Assembly (NCBI GenBank): GCA_000499405.2
Contig: HG738138.1
Location: 20,065,753-20,129,752, forward strand
From: Onchocerca volvulus
Lineage: Eukaryota > Nematoda > Chromadorea > Rhabditida > Onchocercidae
Length of the DNA stretch: 64,000 nt
Reading direction: 5' to 3'
This document shows, in pieces, positions 36,801-51,800 of the stretch (the first letter of the stretch is position 1; each line of letters starts with the position of its first letter). Position numbers and translations under genes: made by a program. The notes under the pieces are model-generated. The model saw nothing but the letters and a program-made list of their open reading frames with translations. It did no database searches and was not told the DNA's origin.

Positions 36801-39800
36801 CAGGAATGTATAAGGCGAGGAAAACGGACACAATAAATTAATAATAAAGCATTTGTTTGAAGCATTCAAATAACGCATCCTACCCTTCCATTCCCTCTGT
36901 AATAATTGGTCTACCGATTTAATTCACGCGTAGTCATTTCTAGTGTATTATATGGGTATAAATGAAGATCTAAATACTCTAAAGATATAGTAAATTCAGT
37001 GCTTATTGTAAAGCATGAAATTGATGGAGTCCTAAAGAAATCAGTGAATATTCCGTTCACCATATAGAAATCGTCGTAAAGGGATAAAAGGAATGTAACC
37101 ACCGGATGCTAAAAAATCAAATAACTGACAAGTGTTATCTTATATATTCAAATAATCCAGCTAATGGTCTAAAAGTGAATGATCATTCAGTCAAATTTTC
37201 TCTTCAAACTGGATTGAGCTAAAGGACTCGCTCTTGACTCAAGAAGAAAGATTTGGATTTAAGATATCCAGATTACACTACCGTTAAGTAAGTCATTTGA
37301 TAGAATTTGTGGTAAAAAATACACTGCGTATACAATATATTCGCCTGAACTGATTGTTTAAAGCGTGCCATTTCAAGAGCTCAGTTTTCAAAAGTCGCCT
37401 ATATCTTACATTCACCCCACACACTATGTACTTAATGCTATTTTAAGCATTGTAAGTTCCCCTAAAGCACCGTGAAGTCATTCTAAAAGCATCCGAATAA
37501 ACAGATTATAATAAGCAAAAAATCGTCTTGTTGTTTAATACTGAGGACAAGCTAAATACTCCACGCTCTGTTTATCTTTCTCCTATTTTATAGCATTATT
37601 TGTCTGTTCTTTTATAAGAGTTTTAAAAAATTCCAGAAAAAAAAGCCGAACGATTAAAGGAAAATAAGTATTATGAGAATATCCAAGAAAAGAGGAAGAG
37701 AAAGAAATGAAAAAAACAAGAATTGTAATGATATGAAGAAGAAATAAGTTATAGATTAGAGCAGGATATAAAAATATGAACTCAATAATTACGAAAGAAT
37801 ATAAATCCCTATTGTGGAGATGAGGGAAGAAAGAGGAAGAGGTCGTTTACATAATGACAGATGGCCGTGAAAACTTGATGAAGAGGAAGGATGTTATTCG
37901 TAAATCACTCTCAATCTAGTAATGCTCCCGATCGATCCTTAAATTATTATTTGTTATCATCAGCAGTATGATTACATACATATGGAATTTGCTATTTCAT
38001 TTCGGATGATTTTTGGACATAAAAGGCTTCGTTAAAAAAATATAAGTTTCAGAAAATCAAAAGTTAAATAAATTTCCAGGAAAATTGGTTGCTCATATTG
38101 ACCTAATAACCGGGAGAAATCAGATGAAATGAAAATTCCAGCAAAAATCTTGAGCCATAGTAAGCAAGGAAGACTTCTTAAATGAAAAATCAGTAGAGTT
38201 ATTCTGGGATGACAAACATGCAAACAGGATTAGGGAAGTATATGACTAATCAAAGGATGCGAATTTATGTGGAAAATAGAAAACATCAGGTTTTCAGTGC
38301 TAAAATGTACTGCTGTGAACGGGAAGGAAAATGAAATGAAGGTGAGAGAAGAAAGTAGAAAGTTGGAGAATTGACACTGCAAGAAAATTAAATGTGCTTG
38401 CTCACTCATCGTACAGTTACCATTAACGAACAATAAAATAGCACTTTTAAATAGTTAAATTAATCAAAACGAATTTAGAAATTTAAAATAACAAAGCGGA
38501 GAAAGACCACATTATCTCAGCAAAAAGTACGAAGCCCTCTTATAAAACTGCTATCGCCATGTGGAAGTTACACTGTAACATATGTTTCCTGCTCACTCTA
38601 AGCAAAAATTTACCTTTGTTTCCGTTTTTACAAGTCAACAACATTGCAATCATTATTTCCTAGACAAAAAAGCTGCGCAATTCTATCAGAATCCTCATTA
38701 TGTCATCATCAACATCATCAATAAAAATACTCTATATTTGAAAACTTCGTAAAATGAGACCTTCAAGCAAGTTATTAATAAAAACTTTGTTATGCAGTGA
38801 GTGCATAGGATTGTATCGCCGTAAGGAAAAGGGGGTTTATCGGAATCATGAAAAAAAGTCAGAAAGCCATGGATATAATGTTTAAAGGCTCATTGAATCT
38901 CTGCCTTATAGTGACAAGTGCTGATTCTTACAGATTCTAATGCACCACTTAAAATTTTAAAGATATTCCACTTGAATATCATTCGCTTGCACCGCGCTTC
39001 AATTTTATGACATTTTGACAATAAAACAAACAACCCACAAGAAACCAGCAGGGAAATCAAATTTATTCATAGAGGGCGAATAAAATGAGTGAATTGAAAT
39101 AGGATAATTGAGGCTTGAAAAGGAAAAATGAGTCTAGACTAGACTAGATTTGCAATTGAGAAAAGGGAAGCAGTGGCGGCACTCATTGGCGGAATGAAGC
39201 AACAAAGAGAAGTTATAGCTTGAAGGCATTTGAAGGGACAATTTTATTGCCCTAAAACACACATAGCTCTATGGTAAACGAGCTTTTTAGTTGGCATCAA
39301 TGTCAGAGTTTGAAATAAAAAGCACGGAGGAGGTAAAGGAGGAGAACGGGAAGTTAGTTATTGAACGAATGCCAATCTTTTCTTTAAATATATAAATACT
39401 CCTCGCTCAACTACACAATCACACAGTCAAGCAACAACTTGTTAATTCTCATTTACTCTTTGCTGTGCTCATTTTGGAAAAAAATATTCAGAAATTTATT
39501 CATCCACATTAATTTTTCAAATCGAATTACTCACTATGTCTTGATGTATGAAAGATTCTTATTTGCAAGCATTATGCATTTTCCGAAAATATAGTTTTAA
39601 CTCATTTTAACTTTTCAAATAACCAATGGTAATATTTTTTTAAGGAGAAAATATGATTATTACTAATAGCAATTTCTTCTCCACAAAATGTGAAATATCC
39701 TTTGTTCAAATATCTGATTTTTTTGAAATCATTAATAACTTTGCTAGATTTCTGATAAATCTTGTAGCTCAATTTCTGAATCAGGAAATGGAATTAAATG

Positions 39801-42800
39801 ATAAGATATTCTTAACAAACAATAAGCAATTAATTTGGGCCGTTTAATATCGTCATTAAACAGGTTTCTTTTCATTACGACAAAATGTTCACAACCCTTT
39901 CTATACGACGTGGATAAATGAAAAACTTCCGGATCAAACGAAAGTATTCGGTAGAAAGCTTTCAATCTCGTCAAAGTATCAAACTTGATGAAAATCGCAT
40001 CAGCAAGTCATAACATAGCATGCAATTGTTGCGATTACACGTATCCACGATGATGCTTTCCCTTTTCACTCTCTGAATTTTTTTTTTTTTTTTTCATTAA
40101 TGAAACTTTTTTTTTTTCAAATGACTGATAGACATAATCGTAAAATTTAACTAACTGCTAATTAGCATTATTAATTTCCATTATTAATTTCTAACATCAT
40201 GTAATTGGAAAATCTATAATTTCAAAAATTTCAGTAATCATGTAGCAACTATAATCCATTAATATTATAAGAAAGTTAATGGCAGACTGCAACTGATAAA
40301 GTTAACGGCTATATATGATCATAAAGCATAATTAACTGCTAATTACTACTTCTATCTTTAATGGCATAATTCTCTTTTCTGTTCGTTCTTCTATTTCACC
40401 ATTTCATATTCCCTTTCATTTCCTCATATATCATTTACATCAACAAGACACATTAGGGGTAACTGAAAAAAAAAAATTAGAGATTGACGGGAATAAGAAA
40501 AATTACCAAATTTTCAGAATAGTAGATGTACAAATAGCTTACAGAAAGGCAGTAAAATCAAAGATATTAAAAAATGACACGAATATGTTCAATAGTTCGC
40601 AAAATAAATGATCGCTTTCGTCTACCAATAATATATATTTATCTGTGCAATACCAATTATGGTGCAATAATTGTTAAGATGTTTAAATGAAGTTGAAAAC
40701 ACAGAAGTTAAAAAGATGCGAATAATGAAACTAGAGGAAATCTTGATAATATATTCAAAAACTGAACAAGTTGAAAAGACAGTCAACATGAAGACAACTG
40801 TCGAGTTGTCAAATGAAAAGTGTTGGCGGAAAGGAAGGATGAAATGAAAAAAGCATATTTCCGATCAGTGACAGAGTGTGCAAATCAGCTTGACAACAAG
40901 CCATTTATCATATCGGCGCATCCTGAAATGCAATCTCTTCGATTTGACATATAATCACAGCTACTGTTTCACCACTTTTCCATTTCTTCATTCTTCATTT
41001 CACTCTTTCATCTCTTTGACTGAAGTGCAAATTTCTTAAAGCAAACACTGTGTCTCTTCCAATTAGATATTGTCCAGGTCGCTCTCCTCGTTTGATTTAG
41101 ATCACTTTCCTGCCTGATCATATATACTTATCAAATGATATCGGTCGCAGAACTGTGTGTCTGATTCATTATCCAAAACTAGTTACTTTATCACAGAAAG
41201 GTTATATATACAGTGCTCTGGTTAATTATTTGCTCAAATGACTTCCATATGCTTCAAGAGCAAAAGGCTGGAAGTAATTCAATCCCTTATTCATTCCTTT
41301 ATTTGTTTAATTGGAAAAACGATTCCGATATTTAGTCATTTACTCATTGCTTAATTCACTGTTGCAAAAAGAAACCATGTATGTACTTGCTCCATTTCAA
41401 CATTCTGTCATATTTCCTTCTAGGTCACCCCAACCATTCCTTCTTTTTCTTTTTTTTTCTTTCGAGTTCCACTTGAAATTTTCTATTTTCCAGCATAAAT
41501 GGAAAATTGAGGCAACTACTTCAGATTCATTTAATATGTGCATGCTACTGCAAGTAATTCAGATTGTTTAGGAAGCAAACAAGCAATGGTCATACTGCAA
41601 TGAGTGAATAAAAACTAAGATTTCCTTTTTTCATATATCTTAACTTTTTTCCGCTTCATGGAATATTTCACAGTTTATAAGAAAAATCTCAACATCATTA
41701 ACATAACTAATCGATTAGAAATACAAGCATAAATTAATATTTGAAGCAGCAGCATTGAAAAATTGATGAAAAATGAATTTCTGAGATTAAAACGAAATTT
41801 AGTTTTTTCTCTCACCCTCTTCCTTCCTCCCCAATGTTCCTCTATATCAGTGGAAAAACAGCAACACATCTGTAACTGCCTTTAGATGACAAGTTTCGAA
41901 TCATAAATGTGTCATTATTCTTCAATTTAGCCTCAATTCATTCTCATTTTGCTGTTTCTCATATAGATTCAAATATGACCTATCATAAAATTATCAGCAC
42001 TTCGAAATTTTCGATGAAACAATCTGGCTAGATGACACCTCTCTAAATACAATCCTTTGACTAATCAAAATATAATCAAAACTGTTATTTTAAAAAATAA
42101 AACTATTTCAGCGAGATATTTTATTTCATGATTCAAACTTAGATTTTTCTGTTGTTTGTTACTTTTCAAAGTAAATATCTAAGAGGATGAGAAAACATGA
42201 AAAAAGTACCAATAAGATTAGAAGAAAACGATATAATACTAAGATGTCATTTCATACATCTAGCAGCAGCGTAACTTATTTTCAATATCTGTATATTTAG
42301 GGATAAGTGAAGAAAAACAGATGAGAGTAAGAGAAGGATGGATGCTAATCGTTTTAAGGAACAGATGTGACTCGGTATCATATTCACTCTTTCATTATAA
42401 AAGAGGACATCGACATACTGACCTTTCTCCATTCCACACAAACACACATCCTCCCTCAAGTACTGCAATACTGCATATCACGAGTAAGTGCTGCTTGTTT
42501 GCCTAACAAATCTGACAATTATTTTCCATCTACTGATCCTCCTTTCTTCCTAACACTTCGGCAAATGGTACCCATGCATTTAAATAGCATATGCCATTCC
42601 TCAAATATCTCAACAGATATTTCGACATCTTCATCTCAGTATTTGAGCTTTATAAAATCTTAATTACAAGGAGGAAGAAATTAATTGAAATCATGATAAT
42701 TTTAAAAAATGTGAGAAATAATTGTGGGAAAATATCTGGTATCATATATGAAGGTGAAATAAAAGTAGACAAGTGAGAGAAGAATTGTTTAAAGGAAATA

Positions 42801-45800
42801 AATAATAGTAAGGACGGGAAGAGACATATCACTACTACCAGTAGTGCCACATGACAAGCCTATGTCACCAGCATCTTCACAAACGGCGGTTATTAGCATC
42901 GCACGGATAACGACGAGACAACACTTAATGCGGAAAGAAATTAGTTTGTATTTCTTCCTTTTATTTTTCGATTAACTGAATAATGTTTAATAAATCGCTG
43001 ATGAAAAAATAACACCAAGAACATTTTTAAAAAACAAACTTTGAAGCAACAGATACACTGATAACAGACAAACTGAACAACATTCAAAAGAATTGTGCAA
43101 AGACATTTTAAAGTGTAGCTACTGCAACACTACTTATTCTAATAACGCTATGTATGAAAGGTCCAAAGATAGGCAGTTATGGAAAACGATCATTTCGATA
43201 AATGAAAAGCACTGATTTCAGCTTGCTCAATCATTCTGTTCTTTTTCTTTTACAAAAACCATTCTCCCAATTAATACTGTCCGTTTTTCAACTATATTGC
43301 CAAAAAAAGAGCAATAAAAAATTGTGCCCGATTCTAGATAAAAAGCATAAAGTATTTCAGTTTCATTTAGCACTGGTAAAATATTTCATCTGTCGTCAAT
43401 GAACCGATTTTATTTGACGGATAAGTATTAAGTCCAACTTTTAGACGAAATATAAATGAAAGTAACAAAAGAATCGTGAGATAGTGTGCTAAAATCGCTT
43501 TAAATATCCAAATTAACGCGAGTGAAACAATGTTCAAAGAAAAATATGCTACTGACAGACATCTAACATTTCCCTCCTAGAATCGTCACGAATTACCAAT
43601 ATAACTTTTCACTACTATAGTGAAACAACAAAGGCTATGAAAAATAAACATTTAAGCGTTATAAGCAAAAAACAGTGTAGTTTAGCCGTTGGTATCAGCA
43701 GTCTTCCAACAAATACTGATTTTTAACAATAAAGGTAAGCATTTTAAACTAAGCGCAATTTTACAAAATATTAATTAATCAAAATTAAAAAGGTTCGGAA
43801 GCTTAGAATTTCAACTTACTTTGAATTTTTGACATCATATCATTCAATGTTCGCGGACTTGGTAGCGCCAAAATTTCTTCGCCTTGCTCCTCTTCTTTCA
43901 ACATTAATGAGACGTTTGACTTCACTTCTACCTCACTTGATTGTGGGATTTCCGAACTATTAGAATTATGGACAACTTTGGTTTCCGTTGAAACAGCTGC
44001 GCCTAATTCTAAATTAATACCAATTTCTCTGTTTGGTTGACTCAAACCAATCATATATGCACCTTATCCTTGACTGCAAGCTGCAATTGGTATCCGATAC
44101 AAACTGTCACAGCTGGTGCAACATTCATACTGTCTTGTTGATCGTTTTCTGTTCGAACTGTATCTATCAGTATTTGTAGCGATAAAGGAAGCAGGAGCTC
44201 GGCAAGGATGCAAATCTTATAAATGATATTACTATTGGTGAATGGTGAATCGAAAGTCATTGCTAAACTGCTAATGGGACATATTGATATTGGACGATCC
44301 GGAAGAGAAGTGTGGCAGTTTTCCAATGGAAAATAATTTCTAGGCCTCAATCTGAATGGTTATTGCTACCACTCTGCTGGTTCATTTTGTTCAGAATACA
44401 GCTCAAAGATGTGAGAAAATAGGAGAAACTTACAAGAACTGAACGAAAAAAATTTTAATCATCTACAACGAATATTAACATGGCACGATCCTATCAGAAG
44501 CACTTAGGAATGAATATGGTTGGCCTTTTGGAAAAAAGAGGAAGGGGAGAGGGGTGAATAGGAGCAGATGAAGTAAAGCATTATTTTCATATGTAAAGAA
44601 AAGACAAATTATTGCTTTTTTTGAATAAGAGAAGCTCCAACATAACGCTTTGAAGCCTAAACACGAAGGATTTGAACATCATAATATCTTCCGCACTGAA
44701 AGCTTCTTTTTAAATAAACCTCTCTTTTCAGTCTGATTGAAATTTATGATTGAATGAGGTACAAGCAATGCTATTGCAAAGACGGGCTTCCATTGCGTGT
44801 GGAAAATGAACAAAAAAGAAATTGGATTCATTCTTTTCAAAATAATGAGAAATGGACCAAAAATTATCTGTGGCGAAGTTCGCAAAAATACTATATGGAA
44901 TAAAAAGGGAGTGAGCCAATAATTCCAACGTTATACTAACAATATGCGAATTTAAAAAAGAAGAGAAGTACACTGTGGAATGAACGCAATATCAGGTGAA
45001 TCAGGAAAAAATGTCAAAAGAAGCATAAAGAAGATGAACAAGAAATTAAAGAAAATTAGCACTCAGAGCAAGAAAGATGGAATGCAGCAAGACTGAGAAT
45101 GATCCATCAGCTACCGAATATCGAAAAAAGATGAATTAAAATAGATAAATGAATAACTTATAATCTATTTAACAGCTTTTCGACAAAGCACCATTTTAAT
45201 ATTACAACACCAAGCTAAATTCTGTGCCTATCTTGGAGACTTGTCGCATCCAATGCAGGTGCTTAATAATCCGTTCACGCATAAACACTGTTGGATAAGG
45301 AAGACGGGATATATATGACTTGTGATCAAAGAAAAGCACTAATGACAGAACCAATCGCCTTTTACAAGTTATTCTTTTTAACCAGCAAATGAAATATTAA
45401 GGGAGCGAGATAAGATAAATTTTGAGTATTTGATTTATATGAGGAAAAATTGGCAAGAACACCCGTACTTTGAAAAACAAAAATACTTGTTTGTGAGAAT
45501 AAAAATTATAAAAAAAATAATAACTCAGACATGATATGATGTCCAGGAAGTCCGGTGCAAAAAAAAAAACGAATTGACAACTAATATTAATGAAGAATGT
45601 GAAATCTTCCAACTCAGATATAAACTTGATTAAAATCAGCAAAAATCATGGAGCAGTATTTATGCATTTATCACTACCCAATATAATTAATACACTAACA
45701 TATCAATTATAGCTCGCTTCATTATATCTCTGTTGAATATTTTGATAATTTTGAAAAGAAACTATTTATTGTGACATAGTTTCCTTTCAAAATTTTTAGA

Positions 45801-48800
45801 CTTCATCTTGATTACTCGTCCCTCTTTACTTTCTCAGGAATTTATTTTCAAGCGAAATAGTTTGTATTTTAATAAGGAATTCATTTTTTGAACTTCAAGT
45901 CTTCGAAATGAAAATATAAATAATTAATAAATAATAACTGCAGCATCCGTTATTTCATGAGTTTGGATATTTCCAAAAAAAATTTCCAGAGAAACAATAA
46001 CTCATGGGTATACTTCGGTTTTGATATTTTATTTTAATGTTGAATTTTATCATATTGCTAATAGGTAATCGATTCATCATCTGCAGGAATATTTTAATGT
46101 TAGTTTGTTATTTGTTTGATGTTTTGTTTAACAATGGTTTCTAATTTGAGTTTTCCTACTTCTATTTCTTTTTTTCTGAGTATTTGATGTTAAATTGATT
46201 TAGTTCTAATTTTTATGTAGTATTTTTTTTTTTATTATTAGATTTCCTTTTATTATTCTGTTTATATTTTGATTTAAAACTTGAAATAGAGATATTAAGG
46301 AAGTGACTAGCAATCTGTGACTAGCAGAAAACAATTCTTCATCATCCTTATTAACTTACAAACAATATTAGAGTCAAAATGTACGAAAACTTCTGCGATA
46401 TTTCCATTTCATTATATGTTGCAATAGTTTGAATAATGAAGTAACTTCTAGGAAAGTAGTCGCTGTAAATAAGCTGTCTGCCATTATATTGATTTCACAA
46501 ATGCATTCAATAACACTGCGACACTTACTGATGTTTCAACACCAATTTCAAAACTTGTAACAAGTTTGGAAAATTAGAAATATATATATAAAGAGATTAT
46601 ATTATGCCCTGAATCTAGTGAATCTGTTAACAAAGACAGGATATAAAGTTTATCTCACGTCTTTAAATAAGCCATTATGAAGAGCTGACGAGTTCAGCTA
46701 CCTGTTCTGAAGAAGAGAAATTATTCGAAAAGCCTTTCCAATCTAAATGTCATCAGTTCTTCAACGTTTGTATGTTAGCACAACGCGTGTAGAAAAGCTA
46801 TTAAAATTTTGTCTGAACTGGATAAGAAAATCGCAATTATAATAAAAGCAGTGTTAATTTTTTGAATCCTCCATTTTAAAATTAATATAATGGACGAAGA
46901 TGTAAGGTGAAAGAATCACACATTCAAATGTCGTTTTTATGAGTAAACAAATTTTCGGAGAAAGCGAAGATACTGTTAATACAAGAAAAAAGAGCATGTG
47001 GGAAAAATTGAACCGATAAAATTTTAAATTTAAGCTGTAAATACAAAAAAAAAATTTGTGCAGCACAATAACCCAATCGAATCGAATTCATCGAAACACA
47101 CTGCTTGCCGTAGAAAATACATCAAATAAGATATGCAAATAGTTCTTATTTATATTATAAAAAATAAATTCTGTATGAAAATCCAATCCTTAGCTAGCAA
47201 ACACTCATCAGATCAAGTAAAAGAAGAGGATTCTTTTTCAAAAATAAATATGACGGATAGTAAAAAGAGACTTAGAAAGGAAGGATATTTATAAATTCCT
47301 TGACCAATCAACTAAAGAGCATATAAATATGTTTCAAAGTGAATATAAATAGAGAGCAAATTTAACGCTTTGACTTCACATTTGAAGACTGAAGACAATT
47401 AAACTGTTACTATAACTTGTTACTCTAAGTATAATGAAGTATCATTTAAAATCAAATAGCTTTCCTTGCTGGTGCCAAGGATATTTGCTTCCTTGCATAA
47501 TACTGAAAACATTTACGTATCATTGACGATATACGCTTTTTTACAAAGGCATGAAAAATACAATTAATTTTTTTACAGAAAGAAATCTACTCAAATTACG
47601 ATGATAAATAAGAAATTGCAGAGAAATGAACGATACTGCGCGCTAAAAGATTAGTTCGATTTATCTGTTCACATAAAAACATCAAATTTCGTATTTTTGA
47701 AGTATCGTTTTTTTGATGTCAAAGAAGAATGAAATAATCTCAATCTTCTATTTCAAAAAAAAGGCACAGTTCGTTGGCTGACGGATATGCGAGCCAAAAC
47801 CTGTACAAATGGACTAGCTTTCAGATATCTTAACCAACTCTCGTTAACTGCAAACTCTGACACTGTGATTCATTTCAAATAGCTAATCACTCCGAAAGGA
47901 GATAATAAATGTGAGCCCGTGTCATGCATGCGTATTTTCTCGGTTGTATAGAGAGCAGGGCAGCAAAGGAGGTTCATACCTTATGAATTCAATTATGAAT
48001 ACGTTAATGAGCTTTCAGAAAATGCATTTAGAGTTGTTAACTGCCAACTATTTGCTGCTGACGGTGCTGCTACTGCTCCTGAGGCACTTGCAAATTAACA
48101 ACATTTGTAGAATGAAATGAGACAAAAGTAATATGAAAGTAAAGAAATAAAATGCTTTCCTTAGTTTAACAAAATTCTGGTTAAAGAAAAAACAAAAGTA
48201 GTGACATATGGATTAAGAAAAGTGCAAGAATTAACTAACTTAATATTCATACATAATTTATAATAGGTTCAAATTCTCATTTATCACACACATTTTCTCG
48301 TTCTTGAAATGACCGTTCTCCCCAGTTCTCACTTTCCATGCATCTAATTTTTCGAACCATTTACGGTTTTCAAACTAAAAAAAAAAAAAAGAAGAAATTT
48401 ACTTGCGTTAAGACTACTATTTACTGACTCACCTATCCTAATATGAAAAACTACCTTAACAAACAGAACCCACAAATTTATGGATGAGTAAGAGCACTAC
48501 TATCCGGAGATTTTATCCCAATCTGAAAAATGAATTTAATCCTCAATAAAGCAATAAAACATCATAGTCTATGGTTACAATAAATGATGAGCCCAAGTAT
48601 TGGAGCCAAACAAGAGATGAAAATAGACAGTTTTCGTCTCTACGAAAAGCCAATAAATAGTTACTAAAAACACATTCATGACATATCAATCGAGAAGTTT
48701 TTGCAGGTCGGCATAATACTTGCTCTCGCAAGCTGTGTACTATATTTTTGAGAAAATTTTGCTATTGAAAAAGGATCAACTGTAGGAACTTTCGGAGCCT

Positions 48801-51800
48801 TATCTTTTAAAATTGAGATTAATTTTCAATTTTAACCGCCATATTAACATCACGCTTATCTTGCTTTCATATCATGCATTCTTTTTGATTGAAAAACTTG
48901 AAAGCATAAACACATAGTAGTAACTACATAGCTCAGCATTTTAAACGATATGTTTTGATCCATCATTAAAACGTTAAGTGGAACAAGCTTTGCAATATCT
49001 TGAAGCTTGATTCCTAAGCCTGAAAAAAATGCTAAATGTATACTTATTCGTGAAACAGAAATAATCATTTGTCCCACTTTTTTATGGATTGAAAATGAAT
49101 TATCTTTTTATCGTTTGACTCTTTTGGCGAAGAAAAAAGATTAGATCCTAAATAATAAGATAACACAGACAGAAATGACAAATGGAGGACCAAATGAAGG
49201 AATCTAATCCTGCCAAAACACTGCGCAACAAACAAGATAACTTCTTGAAAATCTTCTTAACTTCTTCCGGAAATCTTACATAGTGTTTAAATCTTAAATT
49301 TTTAAAATAATGAAATATTCAAACATCTGAAAATCACATAAACAACTGTATGTATATGCAACTAATCGTAAGAGAAACACAAAAACTCCATAACTTTCCC
49401 AAAAAAACAGAGGATTCACTATTTTCAACATAATTTTTTTTTTTTTTTTTAATTGAAATTCTACACCTCAACGGCAATTTTATTAGCTGAGAAAAAACTT
49501 CGCACTGAACTATCTGAAAGACAAAGAAATGATGCAACTGTTCCACACAACTGTTTCTAACGTCATACGTTTCGCTACAATGAATTCTCAAAGCCTCAAA
49601 GTATTCTTTAAGAAAAACCAACTGGCAAAGTTAAAAAATGAGTAGTTTTCCATGAGATGTTCTATAAACCGTTTTCAGATAATCAATTTTAGCTAGTTAT
49701 CTCCTTAAAATCCTGCATCCTATTAATCCAGCTCATGAAACCATCAACACGTCAAGTTTTCAGACTTATTGTCAAAAATTCTAAGTTGAATTGATGATAG
49801 ATTTTGACCCATCAAAAGCTTTTTAATCCACTAGTTTATTCAAAATAGAACAGATGCAATGCTTTTGGAGATATCTTTATCAACTCGTAATAAAATCATT
49901 AGATCTTCTAATAAAAGAGATGTTATTACTACCGACGCTATGAAAATGATCTTACACTAAATGATCTAAGAAAATTATCTTACGCTATGCAATTCTGATG
50001 CAGCTTAAATCCCCTATTAAATTTTATCTTTATTTGTTTAATAGTCAGTTCTGCTCATGTGGCAAGACCAACCGAAAAGTCCAAGCTTGTTAAGAAAATA
50101 ACTGCATTTATCTTAAATTATGATGCAGCAAAAAGTATTGAAAGGACGAAAAGTCAATTGAAAAGTTGAAATATAGCTAAAAGAAAAATTGCTAAAGAAG
50201 AAATAGGAATAAAGGAACTAACATTGATAAGTAGGCGAGGCAGACAATGATGATGGTTGGTTGCCAAGGTAAGTTCTCACCGACACCGACTGTGGTTGCT
50301 GCAATCATTCACAGTAATACAAAAATGAAAGACGCTGTTATTGACAGTAAAAATTAAGCAACTATACCAATACAAAGAAACCTAAAAAAATTTGGCTGAA
50401 ACAAATATTCATCAAATCATCAAAAGAATAAGGACCACACCTTTTATCTCTTTCTCCCTTTTTCTTTCAAATCTTTTTATTTAAAATCCTAAAAATGGAT
50501 AATTCAGAAGCATTAATTTGCATTTGGTCTGCAAATAAAGAACATGAGCAATATGAATCTATAATAGACTACTCATACTAATTGTTTATTTGATGGTTTG
50601 CAATTCTGATAATTATATTCTACACCAAATATGTTTTGATATCATTCCGTCCTATCAATAATAGTTTTTTGGATGTAAGACAATAAAAGTCGAGTGTATT
50701 AATCCATTATCTCTCACGCTATCATGTCCTCTCTTTCTCTATTCCGCACCTTCACCCATCAAAACGGTGGACTAATTTTTCTTGAAAGGATCTGTCTTTT
50801 TTACAATGCATCAGATACTTTTTCAGTGTCGCAATACAAGTTTAACCAAAAAGCTTAAAGTTCAAAAACTGATGTCTAGCATATACAAAATGAACAGTAA
50901 CTGATAAAAAATGATACAAGCAAACCTGCTGACGATAAACTGAAGACTGAACAGGATATTTTGGCTGCCGCTGCCCTTTAGTTTGATAACAAGATTGTGG
51001 CGGATATTGAGCAGACTGTGATCCGGAAGACTGTTGAGAAGCGACTAACGATGACAGTGGATACATGGTTCCTCGTGATACTGGCGTAACTGGTGCTCCC
51101 GAAGCACTAGCTGGAAAAACAGTGGAAGATGAAGGATGCTGGTTGTTTTGTGACTGTAAATGTGACATACCCGGTGGATATCCTGAAAGAAAAGTAAAAC
51201 TTCAAGTATCTGAATAGACAAATAATCTGTCATAAAAGCGAGGCATTTCAAAAGATGGTAATACGACATACGAGAAGGAGACGTGATATTATTCACAACA
51301 GTGCATGTGATACAGAATTGGTAGTCTTATGTGGAATTACAAGAAGACAAATACTATTAAGAAATATGAAATGTCAAAAAATTCAAGTTACTAAATCTGG
51401 CGATATAAATCGACAGGAAAAAAATGCATACAAAGAAAGGCTCCAAAAGATTTAGAATTAAGTGTTTTCTATAGACAGTTCCCAGTCCTGACAGAAACTT
51501 ATGCATAGACCCAAATGGATAAATCTATGATTTAGTCATATAAGAGAGAATGCTATTACACTGCTAGATTCTGACAGAAAAAGAATATGACTACTATTAG
51601 TCATTAAAGGCGATCTCGTTCAGAAACCATCTCTCATCTGTCACTATGAATAAATTAATCATAACATGCTTACAGTTTAAAATTAAAAACAAAATGACAG
51701 GAAAACTTTAAAAGGAAAAAAAAAAGCTTACAAAACGAAGCACAATTTGTATTATTTACTATGGAAATATCAAATAAATGAGATAGAATTAATTCAAAGA

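Noticed and set aside
42247..42850. Cluster of overlapping 60-98 codon ORFs on both strands
   Set aside because: They overlap in several frames, lack in-phase splice signals and resemble no family; they lie in a long intron of AT-rich sequence.
44051..44350. 99-codon minus-strand ORF beside the alternative first exon
   Set aside because: It is in another frame from the exon, has no donor, and shows no recognisable family.
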